Assembly (NCBI GenBank): GCA_023014335.1
Contig: JAECYW010000005.1
Coordinates: 1,922,001-1,986,000, forward strand
Direction of reading: 5' to 3'
Source: Galerina marginata
Taxonomy: Eukaryota; Basidiomycota; Agaricomycetes; Agaricales; Galerinaceae
DNA: 64,000 bases
Below, piece by piece: positions 15,174 to 26,590 of this stretch (positions are counted from its first letter, which is position 1; every line of letters begins with the position of its first letter). The notes under the pieces were generated by a model. It ran no database searches and was not told the origin of the DNA. It worked only from the letters and a program-made list of their open reading frames with translations. Both the position numbers and the translations under genes were made by a program.

Positions 15174-16002
15174 CAAGTCGCCCCCCGCCGTCTCACGGTC
15201 TACATCTTTATTATCGGCCTCGCTGCCAACCCCAACCTCAACCACCTCTCATCATTGTTGATCTCATTTTACTGAATCTCTCTGAACGGCACCGTATGTG
15301 CCCATGACCCAACTCAATCCCATTGCGGAATACAATCCCCCCAAGACTCGTCGCCCAAGAGTGGAATGCCTATCTATTGCCCTATCGGCCATCTTATAGT
15401 CCAGGAACTTATGCTGAATCCCCTTCTCAACATATAGAACGATCTGCGACATCCTTCTAACTATTCTCCACTGCCGTCTCGTGCTTTCCTCGGTAACCCC
15501 TCCTATCCTGTTTTCTTGCTATCCCTTACGACACCTTAGCCTGATCATCGACATTGAGTAGTTACACGTTATTCATGGTCCAGAGATCAGATTGGATAGA
15601 TTTATAGTTTCTTTACTTCGTCTTCGTTTTCTCTGCGTCGCTGCACTTTGCGTGCCGAGTGCTCTGATTTCCCTACAGACCCCGTATTCCGTGTATGTTT
15701 CCCCGCTTTGCCCCGCCCTTCTGAAATATGACTCGTTTGATGGCTTTCGAAATCCCCACGAAACGATTATCTTGTGTAAGCTTCCGTCTCGATAGAGACT
15801 GACAACCGTGCGATGAAGGTGGATCTTTTGATCTCCTATGTGAGATGCTGAAACAGGAAACTGATTAGATCTAAACCAAACAGAGTATAATAACGCGTAC
15901 ATAAAGACAAATACAGTCGATCACGAATCAAGCAACTGAGTGTTCTCAGGGTTCAATTCTGCCTTCCGCTCTTCATTATCATATCGGTTCTTCAACTGGT
16001 CC
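15174..16002. other. Intergenic region upstream of the condensin gene
   Basis: 3' flank of the hypothetical gene, then the CT-rich promoter of the condensin gene. Minus-strand open frames here lack domains and splice support. Nothing else seen. Confidence 0.5.
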
Positions 16003-19000
16003 ATGGCGCCGTCGTCAAAGTCAAAACCGGACGATGTACTAGAAAATTTGTACGAATCAATCGCCAATATTTTCGAGCAAGCCCAGTTATCACTGGCGAA
16101 CCACAAGAAGAACTGTGTTGCGCTTTACAAGGTCTATGCCAAGACCGCCGCCGTGACACAACCTGCGAAGAATGGGAATGGAGTAAAGCTCGTTGGAGAG
16201 AAGGCGTTTCAGGACGTGTTTCTGGACATGATTAGTCGCGTGCTGGCAGTGAAGAAGGGACCGGCGACGGCGGACAGAACCGTGAAGTACGTTGGGGCGT
16301 TTGTGAAGTTCATGAATGAGAAAGGTGCATAACAAAATAGTTCTTGAGGTTTTCATTGATATCAATATGACCATTCTAGTCATCGAAGCCAAATCCAAGA
16401 CGGCGTCCTCCTCGTCTATTTCTACGGGGAAAGAAGACGGTGAGGACGACGAGGAAACACCCACCTCGCGATTTGTCTCTCGCTTGTTGAGCTGGCTTCT
16501 TCAGGGCTTCGTCGCAAAGAACAAGGTGGTCCGCTACCGATGCATCCACATTATCTCCGAGATGATTTCGCATCTGGGGGAAATCGAGCAAGTTTTGCCT
16601 TCCATCGCTCTTTATATTTCTGTGCTAAATTTTTCTTTATCACAGCGAAGACGCTTACAACGAGCTCCGCGATGCTCTCATCGAACGCCTCAATGATAAA
16701 GAGACGCTGATTCGAACACACGCCGTCGTCGCCTTGTCTAAACTCTTAGGCAGTGAAGACCCAGACGAAGTAGGACAAGGCGAACAGACGATCCTCCAGA
16801 CCCTTCTCAACATAGTCTCTACTGACCCCGCACCGTGCGTTTTCCTACTTCTCCCGCCCGAAAGACCGTGAAATAATCACTACTTTTGTCTACAGCGAAG
16901 TCAGGCGCGCTGTTCTCCTGCATGTCCCTCTCTCGCAGCCAACCATCGACTCGATCCTTACCCGAACACGCGACATCGATCCTGTCACCCGCAAGCTCGT
17001 GTACTCTGGAGTCCTCCAACCTAAACTCGGGCATCCGCGTCATTTAACTATAGCCCAACGCGAACAAATTGTGAAAGATGGATTAGGCGACAGAGAACCC
17101 GCTGTACGAGTCGCTGCTGGCAAACTGGTCACATCGTGGTTCGATGCTGTCCTTGCCGAGGCCAGGGATAAGGACGAGAGCACATGGGAGGGAGACGATG
17201 GTGGAGTGATGAAGGGCCTCATTAAGTTTTTGGGTCTGTTCGATGTGGTTGGTCCTGGCGAGGCGGTCGCTGTTGATGCTGTGCTTTCGATTTTCACCAC
17301 CCGTCCAGATACTGCAGACGTGTTCGTCTTCCCTGGTTTGTGCCTTGGTTTATCTTACACGCATAGGAATACTGAGGCAGCCATAGATGCATTTTGGAAG
17401 GAATTAACACCCGAATCAGCTGTTCTGGCGCGCATATTCGTTGAACACTGTGTCAGCAGCAAGAATGAAGCCCGATTAGAAACTGCATCGCTTCCAGTCG
17501 TCACGGCATTTGCCTTTCATGTCCAAGAAGCTTATAATAGCTTGTTGGTGGTCTTGGAAGACATTGAGACTGCCAAACTATTACGTGCTGGTCTAGAAGA
17601 GGAAGAAGATGAGGAGTTAGAAGAGGAACTCGCCAAGCGCGAGGTCATTATGGGCGAGTTGTTGAGGATGGCTTTGAAACTCGACTACGGTGATGAAATT
17701 GGTCGTCGGAAAGTTTTCTCGGTCATGAGTGAGTGGCCTTGCCGTTTTGAGTCCTCTCAGTTGATCTAACTCGCGACAATAATGATAGAGGATATGCTGG
17801 CACATCCACAACTCCCGCCCGGTTTGATCGAACGTTGCTTAGATGTTCTCAAAGAGATCATGCCCTCTGAACGCGATCTTATTCGTGTCATCGTGGAGAT
17901 TGTCGTCGAACTGCGCGAAGGAGAGGAAGATGCTGAAAACGCAGACGAGCCTCCAGTAATATCCATTGACATTCCCAGTTCATCCCACATTGCTTATGCA
18001 TTGGTCCTATAGATTGATGACAACCAGTCAGATATTTCTCAGGCAACAATCAAGAAGGATAAGGCATTCCGCAAAAAGGACCGTCAAGATTTGTCACCTG
18101 AAGAGCGTGTCCAAGCTGACTTGACTGACATCCGATGCCTTATGTTGTGTATTGCAATGCTAGAACGCGTCAATGGGGTATGTGCGCCGCCTTTCCTGTT
18201 TACATTATTCCTTTCTCACTGGTATTCCTCATACAGACCTTCGAAGATAACTCAACTCTCGAAGGAATCTTGGGCGACTTGGTAATCCCTTCCGTCAAGA
18301 GAAAGGAGCTTCCAATGCGGGAGAAGGCGCTGGTCAGCCTTGGTCTCTGCTGTTTGATTGCCAAGGTCATAATCTTTTCGCTGTTCATGCTTAATACCTT
18401 CTCATGTGCGTTTGCAGAACATGGCTTTAAGCTCATTCCAACTTTTCCTCAGTCAGGCGCAGAATGCACCGAGTGAATTGAAGGTCCAAGTATTGCGGGT
18501 TATCATGGATCTGCTTATCATGTACGACCAAGAGTTCTTTGGCCGTTCTGAAGATACAGTAAGTTGGGATTGATGTTGCTCACTTGCCTGGAGGTCTGAC
18601 AAATTGTCGCAGGCAAAGCAAATTGTGGACTTTTTACTCCAGGTCCTTGAAGCAGAGGAGTCACCAGAGGCGCAAGCTGTCCTCGTCACTGGACTTTGTA
18701 AACTGCTCCTGGCAGGTATAATCACAGAAACTAGGGTACACAAAACTTTGCCTTGAATCATCATGTTAGCTGAATACATACATTTCCCTAGGTCCTAACC
18801 TCCCTGGCCTTGATGTACATATCGCCAACCACCTCAGATAATCAAGAACTTCGACAGTGTCTCTCATATTTCTTCCCTGTTTATGCATATTCCTCTCCTG
18901 CGAATCAAAACCGGATGTCGTCCATATTTATACCAACTTTTGACCTTGCCCTTCGCATGCATGAAGATTTGGACGATGACCAAGAGATGATATCGCCATA

Positions 19001-20606
19001 TCAATTCGGCCTTCTCATAGTGGATTGGACGAACCCGCAGAAAGCTGCTGAGATGTAAGCTTTTTTGGTCAAATTACAAACCCGTGTTCTTAGCCTCCTT
19101 CTTTTCAAGTGCTGTTGATGACAATCAAACTCAAGAATCGCATGTTACTCTGGCCGTAGAAATACTAGTGGCACTTTACGATTCTGACAGAACTGGTATG
19201 GCTTTCATTGCCTTAGTCCGCGCCATTTTCTCAGCAATCTTCTAGTGGATGAACAGAAAGCATTGTGTCAACTTCTAGGTCAACTTCACATCGAACATGG
19301 GCTAAATGACCGCGCGATTCAGAAGCTTAATGTTCTTCTATCATACCACGAGGAGGTACGTCTATAAGTCTTCTGGCCTGCTGACCACATGTATTGAGCT
19401 CTGCCACCAATTTAGCAAACCCCTTTCGAGAACCCAACCATCGAGAAGATCTTTGATCGCTTCAAAAATCGTTTTTCAAGTATATTTGTGAAGGAACTCA
19501 AGAATATAGACCCCCGCCAATATATCGACGATGAATTCCGCGATATTTATCAACGTATTGGTGTTGATGTGCCAGGAGAAGGTGATGACGGTAATATCCG
19601 CCCTCGTTCGCGCGGCAAACGAAAGGCTCAACAAGATGATGAGGACGATGATGATGAGGACGGCGACGGGGAAGAGGACGAAGACGAGGACGAGGACGTT
19701 GGTGACGACGACAATGAAGACAATGAAGAGGACAAGGAGAAGGAGGAGAAAGGACCTGGGGAAGTTGAGAATAGGTTGGACTTATTTCTGTGTCATGTTA
19801 GCCTCCGCTTACACTTTAATTCCTGAAGTGAAGCAGGTGATCAAGAAGAACAAGACGCTACAGAAGATGAGAGTCGCGAAAAGTGAGCAGTCCCGCCCCT
19901 CGCCTTGGGCTGACCGCTTCTCACAACAAATAAATTCTAGTTCTCCAACCCCACCACCCAAACGTACTAGGCAACCAGCTCGTAAATCGACTAGAAAACC
20001 AAAACCTACTCCTCGGAGTCGAAGTCGCAAAGCGTAAGCCTCTTCTTGGCTGCCACTCTTCTTCGTGCGTGCTGACATCGGTTTTATCTAGAACTCCTCA
20101 AGAAGAGTCAGAGACCCAAGGCTCCGACGAAGAAAATATCCCACCAGTTGTAACAGCTACGCCAAAAAAGAAAGGTGTCAAGTGAGCTCACAAGTCGAAA
20201 TGTTTTACCGGCTTTATTTATTCACAATCCCTTAGGAGGAGCCACGAACCAGGTTCTGTTGTTAATTCCCCCGCAAACAGGAAACGAACGCGTGTGAAGG
20301 CGCCTTTGTAAGAATCTTGTTTATGCCCTATTTCATCAAGGTTGTTGACCTGGACGTAGAAACGTCTCGACTGAGGATATCACCACTACCCATACGGATG
20401 CTGAAAGTCCACCCAGCCCAACTCCAAAAAAACCAACTCGCCAAACACGAACGCGCCAAAGTAATAGCAAAGCGGTCCCGGCCAAGGAACCAACTCCTGA
20501 AGAAGCCGAAGATAGCGAAGATGTTGACGAGGTAGCGAACTCATTAGCCAGTCACAGATCAACTCCTCCAGCATCTTCGGACGACTTTGGTGGATATTCG
20601 GAGTAA
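16003..20606 (+). CDS. CND3: Condensin complex HEAT-repeat subunit (Cnd3/Ycg1/CAP-G type), 1201 aa
   Basis: Non-SMC HEAT subunit of condensin, which binds DNA with the kleisin during mitotic chromosome compaction. Nineteen exons start at 16003, 16380, 16646, 16896, 17381, 17789, 18013, 18237, 18418, 18613, 18792, 19110, 19246, 19416, 19829, 19941, 20092, 20236 and 20360. Phases agree at every junction. Recognisable segments: NHKKNCVALYKVY near the start, RLLSWLLQGFVAKNKVVRYR, FVEHCVSSKNEARLE, and NQELRQCLSYFFPVYAYSS, all typical of CAP-G. The C-terminal 250 residues are an Asp/Glu tract followed by a Lys/Arg/Pro/Ser-rich tail that looks disordered. Intron 2 (16588-16645) begins with GC, not GT. 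The 45-nt segment 17336-17380 is in frame whether spliced or not. Confidence 0.95.
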
Positions 20607-20828
20607 TGAATACTATTTATCGTTAATCTCTCTCTGTAGCTTTGTTAGATGTATGGACATCGTTTTGTATAATTGCCTGTACTACTTAGATCTGTAGCTT
20701 TTGGCATTTTGCATGAAAATGTATGGTTTGAGTATCCAGGTTCAGCAAGCCAACATCGGGATTCGGCAGTGAATCAACGATTGACAAACTCTTCCGACGC
20801 GTTTATCACGTGCGCCGCCCCTCTTTCC

Positions 20829-21951
20829 ATGCCCCCAACGCAGACTCCCCATCGGACGCCTCTACGACGCGTCTCACAGGGATCTCTCTTCCGACTTTCG
20901 CGTTCTAATGCCTATCCAGATGCCCCACATGGTTTGGGCTTTCTTGAGCCTGCGATGGCCGAGTTTTTAGATGAAACGGAAGCACTGCAGGCCAACATCG
21001 AAGGCATGAAGCACCTGAGCGACTCGCTGGCGACGTTCAACGAATCTTTCGCAAGCTGGTTGTATATTATGAATATGAACGCTCTGACGACTGATTGGCC
21101 GCAGGTATGTAATCAGAATCCTGGAAGTCGTGCTCGTAGTGATGATAAGATCATCGTATTCTTAGGCACCTTCGGACGCATCGTTCATACTCGCAAAGGC
21201 TCGAGCTGGTGAGAATTGCCCTCATGAATCAACAATCCTTTTTATGGTCACCGAGTAGAACAAGATGCAATTGCTGCTATGGAATCGATTCAGGTCCAAA
21301 ACGCGGCCAAAGAACGTGAAATGCAGATTGCAGCTTCTGCTGATAAGACCACTGTAACGGAGGCAGATACGACATTTGCTGCTAATGTGACCACTGCTAC
21401 GGGTTCCTCGAACAAATCCGGTCTTCCTGTCAAAAAGAAAGGCCCGAAGGCGAAGTTGACTGCAAAGGAAAAGAAAGAACGAAGTGTAAGTTGCATTTCC
21501 TGTAGTCTCGAGAAGTTCTCATTGCGCATAGATTGAGATTGAGAGGATCGTCGCGTGTCTACCACTGGAATTCCGGGGAAGCGATCCTGTACGTCCATGT
21601 CAGGTTAAGCGGATCGTTAAGTCACTAATGGCTTTTATCAGTCCCTTCGCCGAAACATGGAAACTGTCATTGAAGGAGTCATGTATGCCCCGACCCAAAC
21701 TGTGAAACGTGAGTAGATTCATGTTCAGGTCGAGCTTGTATTTTCTAATAAGCTACAGTAATCGACTTGATCAGTCCTCCCGACCTCAATCAAGCACGCG
21801 TGAACAAATGCCTAATAGCACTTGTGAACCGCAAGGTCGTGCAAAAGGAGAACAGCACAGTATGGCTTCTCATCATTGATCTCCAATTCCCTTTGATCTC
21901 AGTTCTCATCCTCAGGGCACAGTTCTATACCACTGGAAGGGAATTCCTTAA
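20829..21951 (+). CDS. DAM1: DASH complex subunit Dam1, 268 aa
   Basis: Dam1 is the microtubule-contacting subunit of the DASH ring that couples kinetochores to spindle microtubules in fungi. Seven exons: 20829-21104, 21166-21208, 21259-21485, 21532-21588, 21642-21708, 21759-21859, 21916-21951. The Dam1 signature sits near residues 50-95: LADSLATFNESFASWLY-type sequence, then NMNALTTDWPQAP. After it come a short coiled coil, a Lys-rich patch (KKKGPKAKLTAKEKKE), and a well-formed C-terminal region ending TVLYHWKGIP. The C-terminal exons were placed from splice signals and conserved phase. It starts only 222 nt after the condensin gene on the same strand and converges on the MAPEG gene with 82 nt between stop codons. 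Confidence 0.9.
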
Positions 21952-22033
21952 GATCTATAGATTAATCATATTCCGTGTAGCCTTATCAATGTACTTATAC
22001 CATCCTAATGTATTGCTCTGGGATGCAAATGTA

Positions 22034-22846
22034 TCAAAGAGTTTTCTGGTTGACCGAAGCAGCAGACTTGACAAAGAGATAGAAAGGTACAGCTATAAAG
22101 ATTGTTAGTCCAATTCTTTGAATTGAATCCCAATAGGTGAACGTACCCACTGAAGCGAGCCATGTCAGAGTCCTTCAATGACCCAGAATGAATTATCCTC
22201 GTCAGTCAACATCTAGCAGTTCACTAATGACACATACCTCAGGCCCGCCGACCGTCTTGAAGACTGGTTGAAGTAGATGTAATTGTAGGCCATTCTCAAG
22301 GCTAGGCTGATAAAGATGCTTAATGAACAAATCCGTGCATAATCAAACTGGTCGACATACAAGAGGCCAGATGCAACATTAAGCGTCACATTATCAAGTC
22401 CAGCTAGGTTCCCAGCTAAAACGGCAAGACCGAAGAACGGAAGATTTTCTAGGCCATTCTATTCAAATAAAATGTTGGTCAGTGAAATTCTCCCGCTAGT
22501 AACTTGATACTTACGATATGGGCTCCTTCAACGCGTTGTATACGGGCAGCAAGGTCGGGAGAGACGTTCTTCTGATCCAAAATCTTCGCCACATTTCCAC
22601 GAGGACGAACACTGACAAAAATGTAAGCCAGTCAGAATATATTCATGAGCAAAATGTTATCCTTCACTTGTCATATTGTCCAGCTGCTTGCTTTATGAGC
22701 GACGACTAGAAGCAGAAACAGAAGTTCAGCGGATTTCTAACCAATGGCCAAGAGAAGACGCGTACCCTGACTGAAGCAGGGTAATAACTTATCACCCACA
22801 TCGCGGGGATTGCGTACAGTGATAGAGGACTGGAGAGAGAGACCAT
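22034..22846 (-). CDS. MAPEG-family membrane protein, 155 aa (microsomal glutathione S-transferase-like)
   Basis: Seven exons: 22846-22766, 22705-22668, 22611-22515, 22458-22361, 22306-22238, 22172-22147, 22092-22034. The MAPEG signature is clear: VRPRGN, then LAARIQRVEGAHINGLENLP, FFGLAVLAGNLAGL, and YNYIYFNQ. Four membrane helices fit the family's usual length of about 150 residues. Family members conjugate or reduce hydrophobic electrophiles and peroxides with glutathione in ER or outer mitochondrial membranes, though many fungal members are untested. The last intron (22093-22146, 54 nt, ACTAAC branch) is in frame if retained, so a longer isoform is possible. Confidence 0.88.
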
Positions 22847-24002
22847 GATGATGGTGTTTGCAGTTCAGGTACAAAGGGGCAAGAATGAGGCAAGTTGAGT
22901 TCAATATATTGAAAAGTTTGATCTTTTATACATGCTCTTTGACAGCCGAGACAGCTGATGATTATGAAGCTCATTCGTAGCGTAGGCGGCATCGGCAAAG
23001 CGTAACTCAATAGGTGACCTCAGGGCTTAGCCGCGTAAGCCTAGTGGTGGTGGACGTGGCAGTTCATTCGTGCGGGGTTTCGGTGACCGGTGGCGATCTT
23101 TCTTGGATGTGGCGACCGGTAACCGGTTATGATCATACCGAATGCCGGTTTCTGGGTGTCGATATGCGTGAGTATGAAAATGCTCCCTGATTTCAAGGTT
23201 GCACGCAGTAAGTAGTCTATTAGCTGAAGAAATTTAGATACAGGTCTGCTTGACAACACAACTCAGCCCCAAGATTCTAAAAGCCGACCAACCTCGACCA
23301 TCACTTGCCAGTCGCGGCAACTTTGGCGGCAGCTTTGAAAAGGATCCTCAAGGGATAAGCTGAAAAATATTGTCAGTATAAAAAGACCTTTCATTGAATA
23401 ATTGGATTACATAGTCCAAAGAAGTAGAGGAAAGTGCTGTGGACGGTCTTGAGTGTCTGAGATTTTTTGGGGATACCAAGAGTACTAACCGGACCCATCC
23501 CTTCCCGAGATCATTGTAATAGACAAGGGGTAGGGGTCGGCAAATGCCGGCACATCATCCCGGGAGGGGGGGGGTCCTAGCGAGATCTTAAACGTATTTT
23601 TTTCGGAGGATATAAATGGCAATAAAGGAGGTGGAAACACATAAATGTAGCACATTTAGGTTAAATTCGACCCTAAAAGTACGCAAACAGATGGTCCGGA
23701 CCCATGAACGCGGTATCCATTAACTTTTTTGGCACAAGATCATGGTTGCCCAACAAAGAAATTGAAAGAATAACATTTTGGTGATTTGCAGCCCCGGACT
23801 TGCAATTTGGTGTGACATTAAGCCACTACATGGTCAAAGTTGATGATAAAGAGACGATCCTAATATGTGCGGATGACAGACGCGACTCAAAAATGAGCCA
23901 AATTAGTCTTGCAGCAATGAATGCAGGACAAACGCAGACTCTCGCAAACCGGAGAGCGACGCAAGAAGTTAACAATTCAACATGACTAATATAAATTTGT
24001 CA
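22847..24002. other. Gene-free stretch between the two MAPEG copies
   Basis: Upstream flank of the intact MAPEG gene. It contains a run of CCGGT-type motifs (gaccggtggc, gcgaccggtaaccggtt) around 23075-23135 and a G-tract at about 23567. I found no credible gene. The DNA becomes AT-rich toward 24 kb. Confidence 0.45.
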
Positions 24003-24461
24003 TCAGGAACACGTCCAAATTAGGAAATGGGGGGAGGGGGGGAGGGTCCGAGAATCCTTAAACGCAAAAAACAACATGATATCCCCGATTTTTTTCTTCC
24101 CTACCCCTTGGTAATAGATGTAGACGGTGTTATAGGCGAGTCGAGTAGCCACGCTGGTGAAGAATGTCGGAATAACTCGAGTAAGGCAGTCAATGTGCTG
24201 GCTCACTAGGTAAGTGCCATAGTATTCAGGTAACGGTTATCCAGTCCTGCGATATTCCCGGCGATCTTTGGACGCGTTCATATCCGCTTTCACGCTTGGT
24301 ATTGGGGTATACTCACAACGGCTGCAAACCACAGCGGCATGGCCTCATTTCCGTTGTTGTGCGCCCCTTCCATGCGTTCAAAACGCGTGGCAAGGTTGGC
24401 AGGTAGCTTCTCCTTCAGGTTGTTGGCATTGTTCCACCTCGGACGAGTGCTAGCACACATG
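24003..24461 (-). pseudogene. MAPEG-family paralogue, probably decayed
   Basis: Spliced exons 24461-24317, 24265-24207, 24153-24105 and 24056-24003 read as a MAPEG core: RPRWNNANNLKEKLPANLA, RFERMEGAHNNGNEAMPLW, IAGNIAGLDNRYLNT, then YVATRLAYNTVYIYYQG. These match the neighbouring intact gene block by block. No start exon with ATG and first helix could be found upstream; the stretch before 24461 is AT-rich and carries a dispersed repeat. The 3' end runs into a C-tract (G-tract on plus, 24028-24044) and stops before the fourth helix. Both ends therefore look lost. An intact gene with missed small exons is the alternative. Confidence 0.6.
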
Positions 24462-24496
24462 TTAGCATCGTTTATCGCATCGGAAACATTTAACTG

Positions 24497-24522
24497 CATC
24501 AGCAAAAGTGCACATTTAGGAT
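24497..24522 (-). repeat. Copy 1 of a dispersed 26-nt repeat
   Basis: Read on minus, this 26-mer matches 29518-29543 on plus with one mismatch. Weaker similarity extends about 20 nt beyond it, with shared tattcac. It may be an end of a degenerate transposable element inserted next to the MAPEG paralogue. Confidence 0.5.
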
Positions 24523-26590
24523 AATCAATGATAGTGAATATAAAGTAGCCGAAATTATGACAGCAGAATGTCAGTGAATATATTTGAGCTGCGACAAATG
24601 CGGACAAGATATAAGGACTCCAAACTCACCCAGCCAAATATAATTGACGGTCAGAAATATGGTCGGGTTGCGAACAACCTAGGAGAATTTTGAGAGCTTA
24701 TATTTTGACTGTGATTCTCGCGAGAACTTTGCAAGTACACGGAATAAATTTAAGCTAATTATATACAGCTTAGAATTGTGATGAAGGAAAACAAGGCCCA
24801 TGAATTTGTGATGAGGGATTACAAAAGGTGAGATTTATTACGACCAGGATATCAATGAGACGCAAGGATTAGAGAATAATTATGAGACTAGTGAGATTAC
24901 CATGAAGGAATACAAGATACAAGAGGACTTACTTATCCCAGCACAATTCTCCGACACCTTGTCTCTGCGAGCGTGGGCGTCAGTCCACCTTCGGCTCTCG
25001 ACTGCCACCCGACCTTCTCCATCGTCAATCCATGTCCCGCACTCCTGTCATCGGCTCCCGGGGTGTGCGATTTGGGTCGTGAGTGCGTCTGGGTTGCGGG
25101 GTGCAACTCAGCAGGAAGGATCGGTGGTTGCACATGTGGTATCGGCGACGGAGGTTGGAGCGGTTCAGGCGATAGAAATGCGACAGTCCAACGGGAACGA
25201 GCATTGTCGAAGCCCAAGGCTACCACGTCAGCTTCCGGCTAAATCTCTCCTTCGCATCATAACTCACGTGGACTTATGGGATGGGAGATGTGGGTATGTA
25301 GGTGGCGCTATGGCCAGGGAAGGGCAGTCCATGGGATTAGACCTGGTGCCATTGCGTTCACCATGTGATCCTGTTTTCTCGCTGCAGCTAGTGGGATGAC
25401 GGTGTGCCAAATGGGGTCGAGTAACAGCACCACCTGCGCTTGCAATACGAGCAAAGAAGGCGGAGCTGGGTGTGAGGCGACAATAGCATCGCATCCTTCA
25501 TGCCGCCCGAGCATTATCAAGCTATCAGCTACTCCAGCTGCCAACCCCAAAGCCGATCATTCGGGGGTGCCTTGTATGGCAGTCAAAGACAGGGACTGCA
25601 TTGGGACGAGGCGGCTCAGCGGCTCAGTATCGGCGTACGTACTCGGCACTGGCACACAGGCAAAGCAAAAAATCATGGAAGCCTCGGCCCAACGAGCAAC
25701 GAGGTCCGACTGAGCGAGTCGACCTCTAGGTTGCCGACTAAATTAGCGAATACATGAGACTCGGGGGTGTAGGGCGAGCAAATTAAGGGCTGCTTGAGTG
25801 GTGAGCAGGAAAAGGGTGCCAAATGAGTCTATATTGTATCAATGGAGGAATACCAAGCGCGAAAATGCAGCTTGTGTTCGCCGATGATACAAGCTGTAGT
25901 TCTAGTTTTTGGAAAATATCAGTAGACGGTTTCTTTCTGAGAATCTATTTGCTTACCCTAACCCAAAACTCACAGTACGACATCCTAGATATCGTGACTC
26001 GGAGGAACCAGGACAAGAAGAGGGACAAGAAATGCGCAGCGTCGCCCGAGGATCTGACCACCGTCAACTGACAGCGAATTTGATAGAGCCTCTGCCCGCG
26101 GATCTTTCGCATTTTCACTAATATCAAAACCTATTCCATGGCCCCTTCGTTTCTTCAATGCCCCGCAGTAGTTCAGCCCACACTCAACGCGAACGTTGCC
26201 TTTAATTATCCGCGGCGCCGTTAGTCACTTCATTGGTCCAGGATTTGTATGGCGGAATAAACAAAAAGAGTTGGTTTTTCGGAGAAGTTTTCAGAGGAAA
26301 AGGATGCAGGAAACGGTATGAAGCGAGTTTTCGTTTAGCGAATGCGAACTGAGTTGAACTTGTGAAGTTGTTTTGACTGTATGACGTCATGTGATAATTG
26401 TCACACTGCTGGGTCAGAAAGCCGAGCTTCAAGCCGTCGTCTCTTTCTCTTCAACCACCACCATCGCCACAATTCTCCTTCCCTCATTTGTGTGCCTCCT
26501 CCATTCTTGAGGATTTCTAGGGGCTCATACCTCTACCTGCCGTACGTTCTCCTCCACCTGCTCACAGAAAATTAACTGCTCAGTGCCGTC
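24523..26590. other. Gene-poor region; AT-rich then GC-rich open frames on both strands
   Basis: 24.6-24.9 kb is AT-rich with short direct motifs (gtgatgaaggaaa, gtgatgaggga). 24.95-25.75 kb is clearly richer in G+C than its flanks and holds overlapping open frames on both strands (plus 24902-25399, minus 24933-25226, minus 25308-25550). None shows a domain I know or a convincing splice partner. The composition shift suggests a fragment of a transposon or a decayed gene. Confidence 0.35.
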
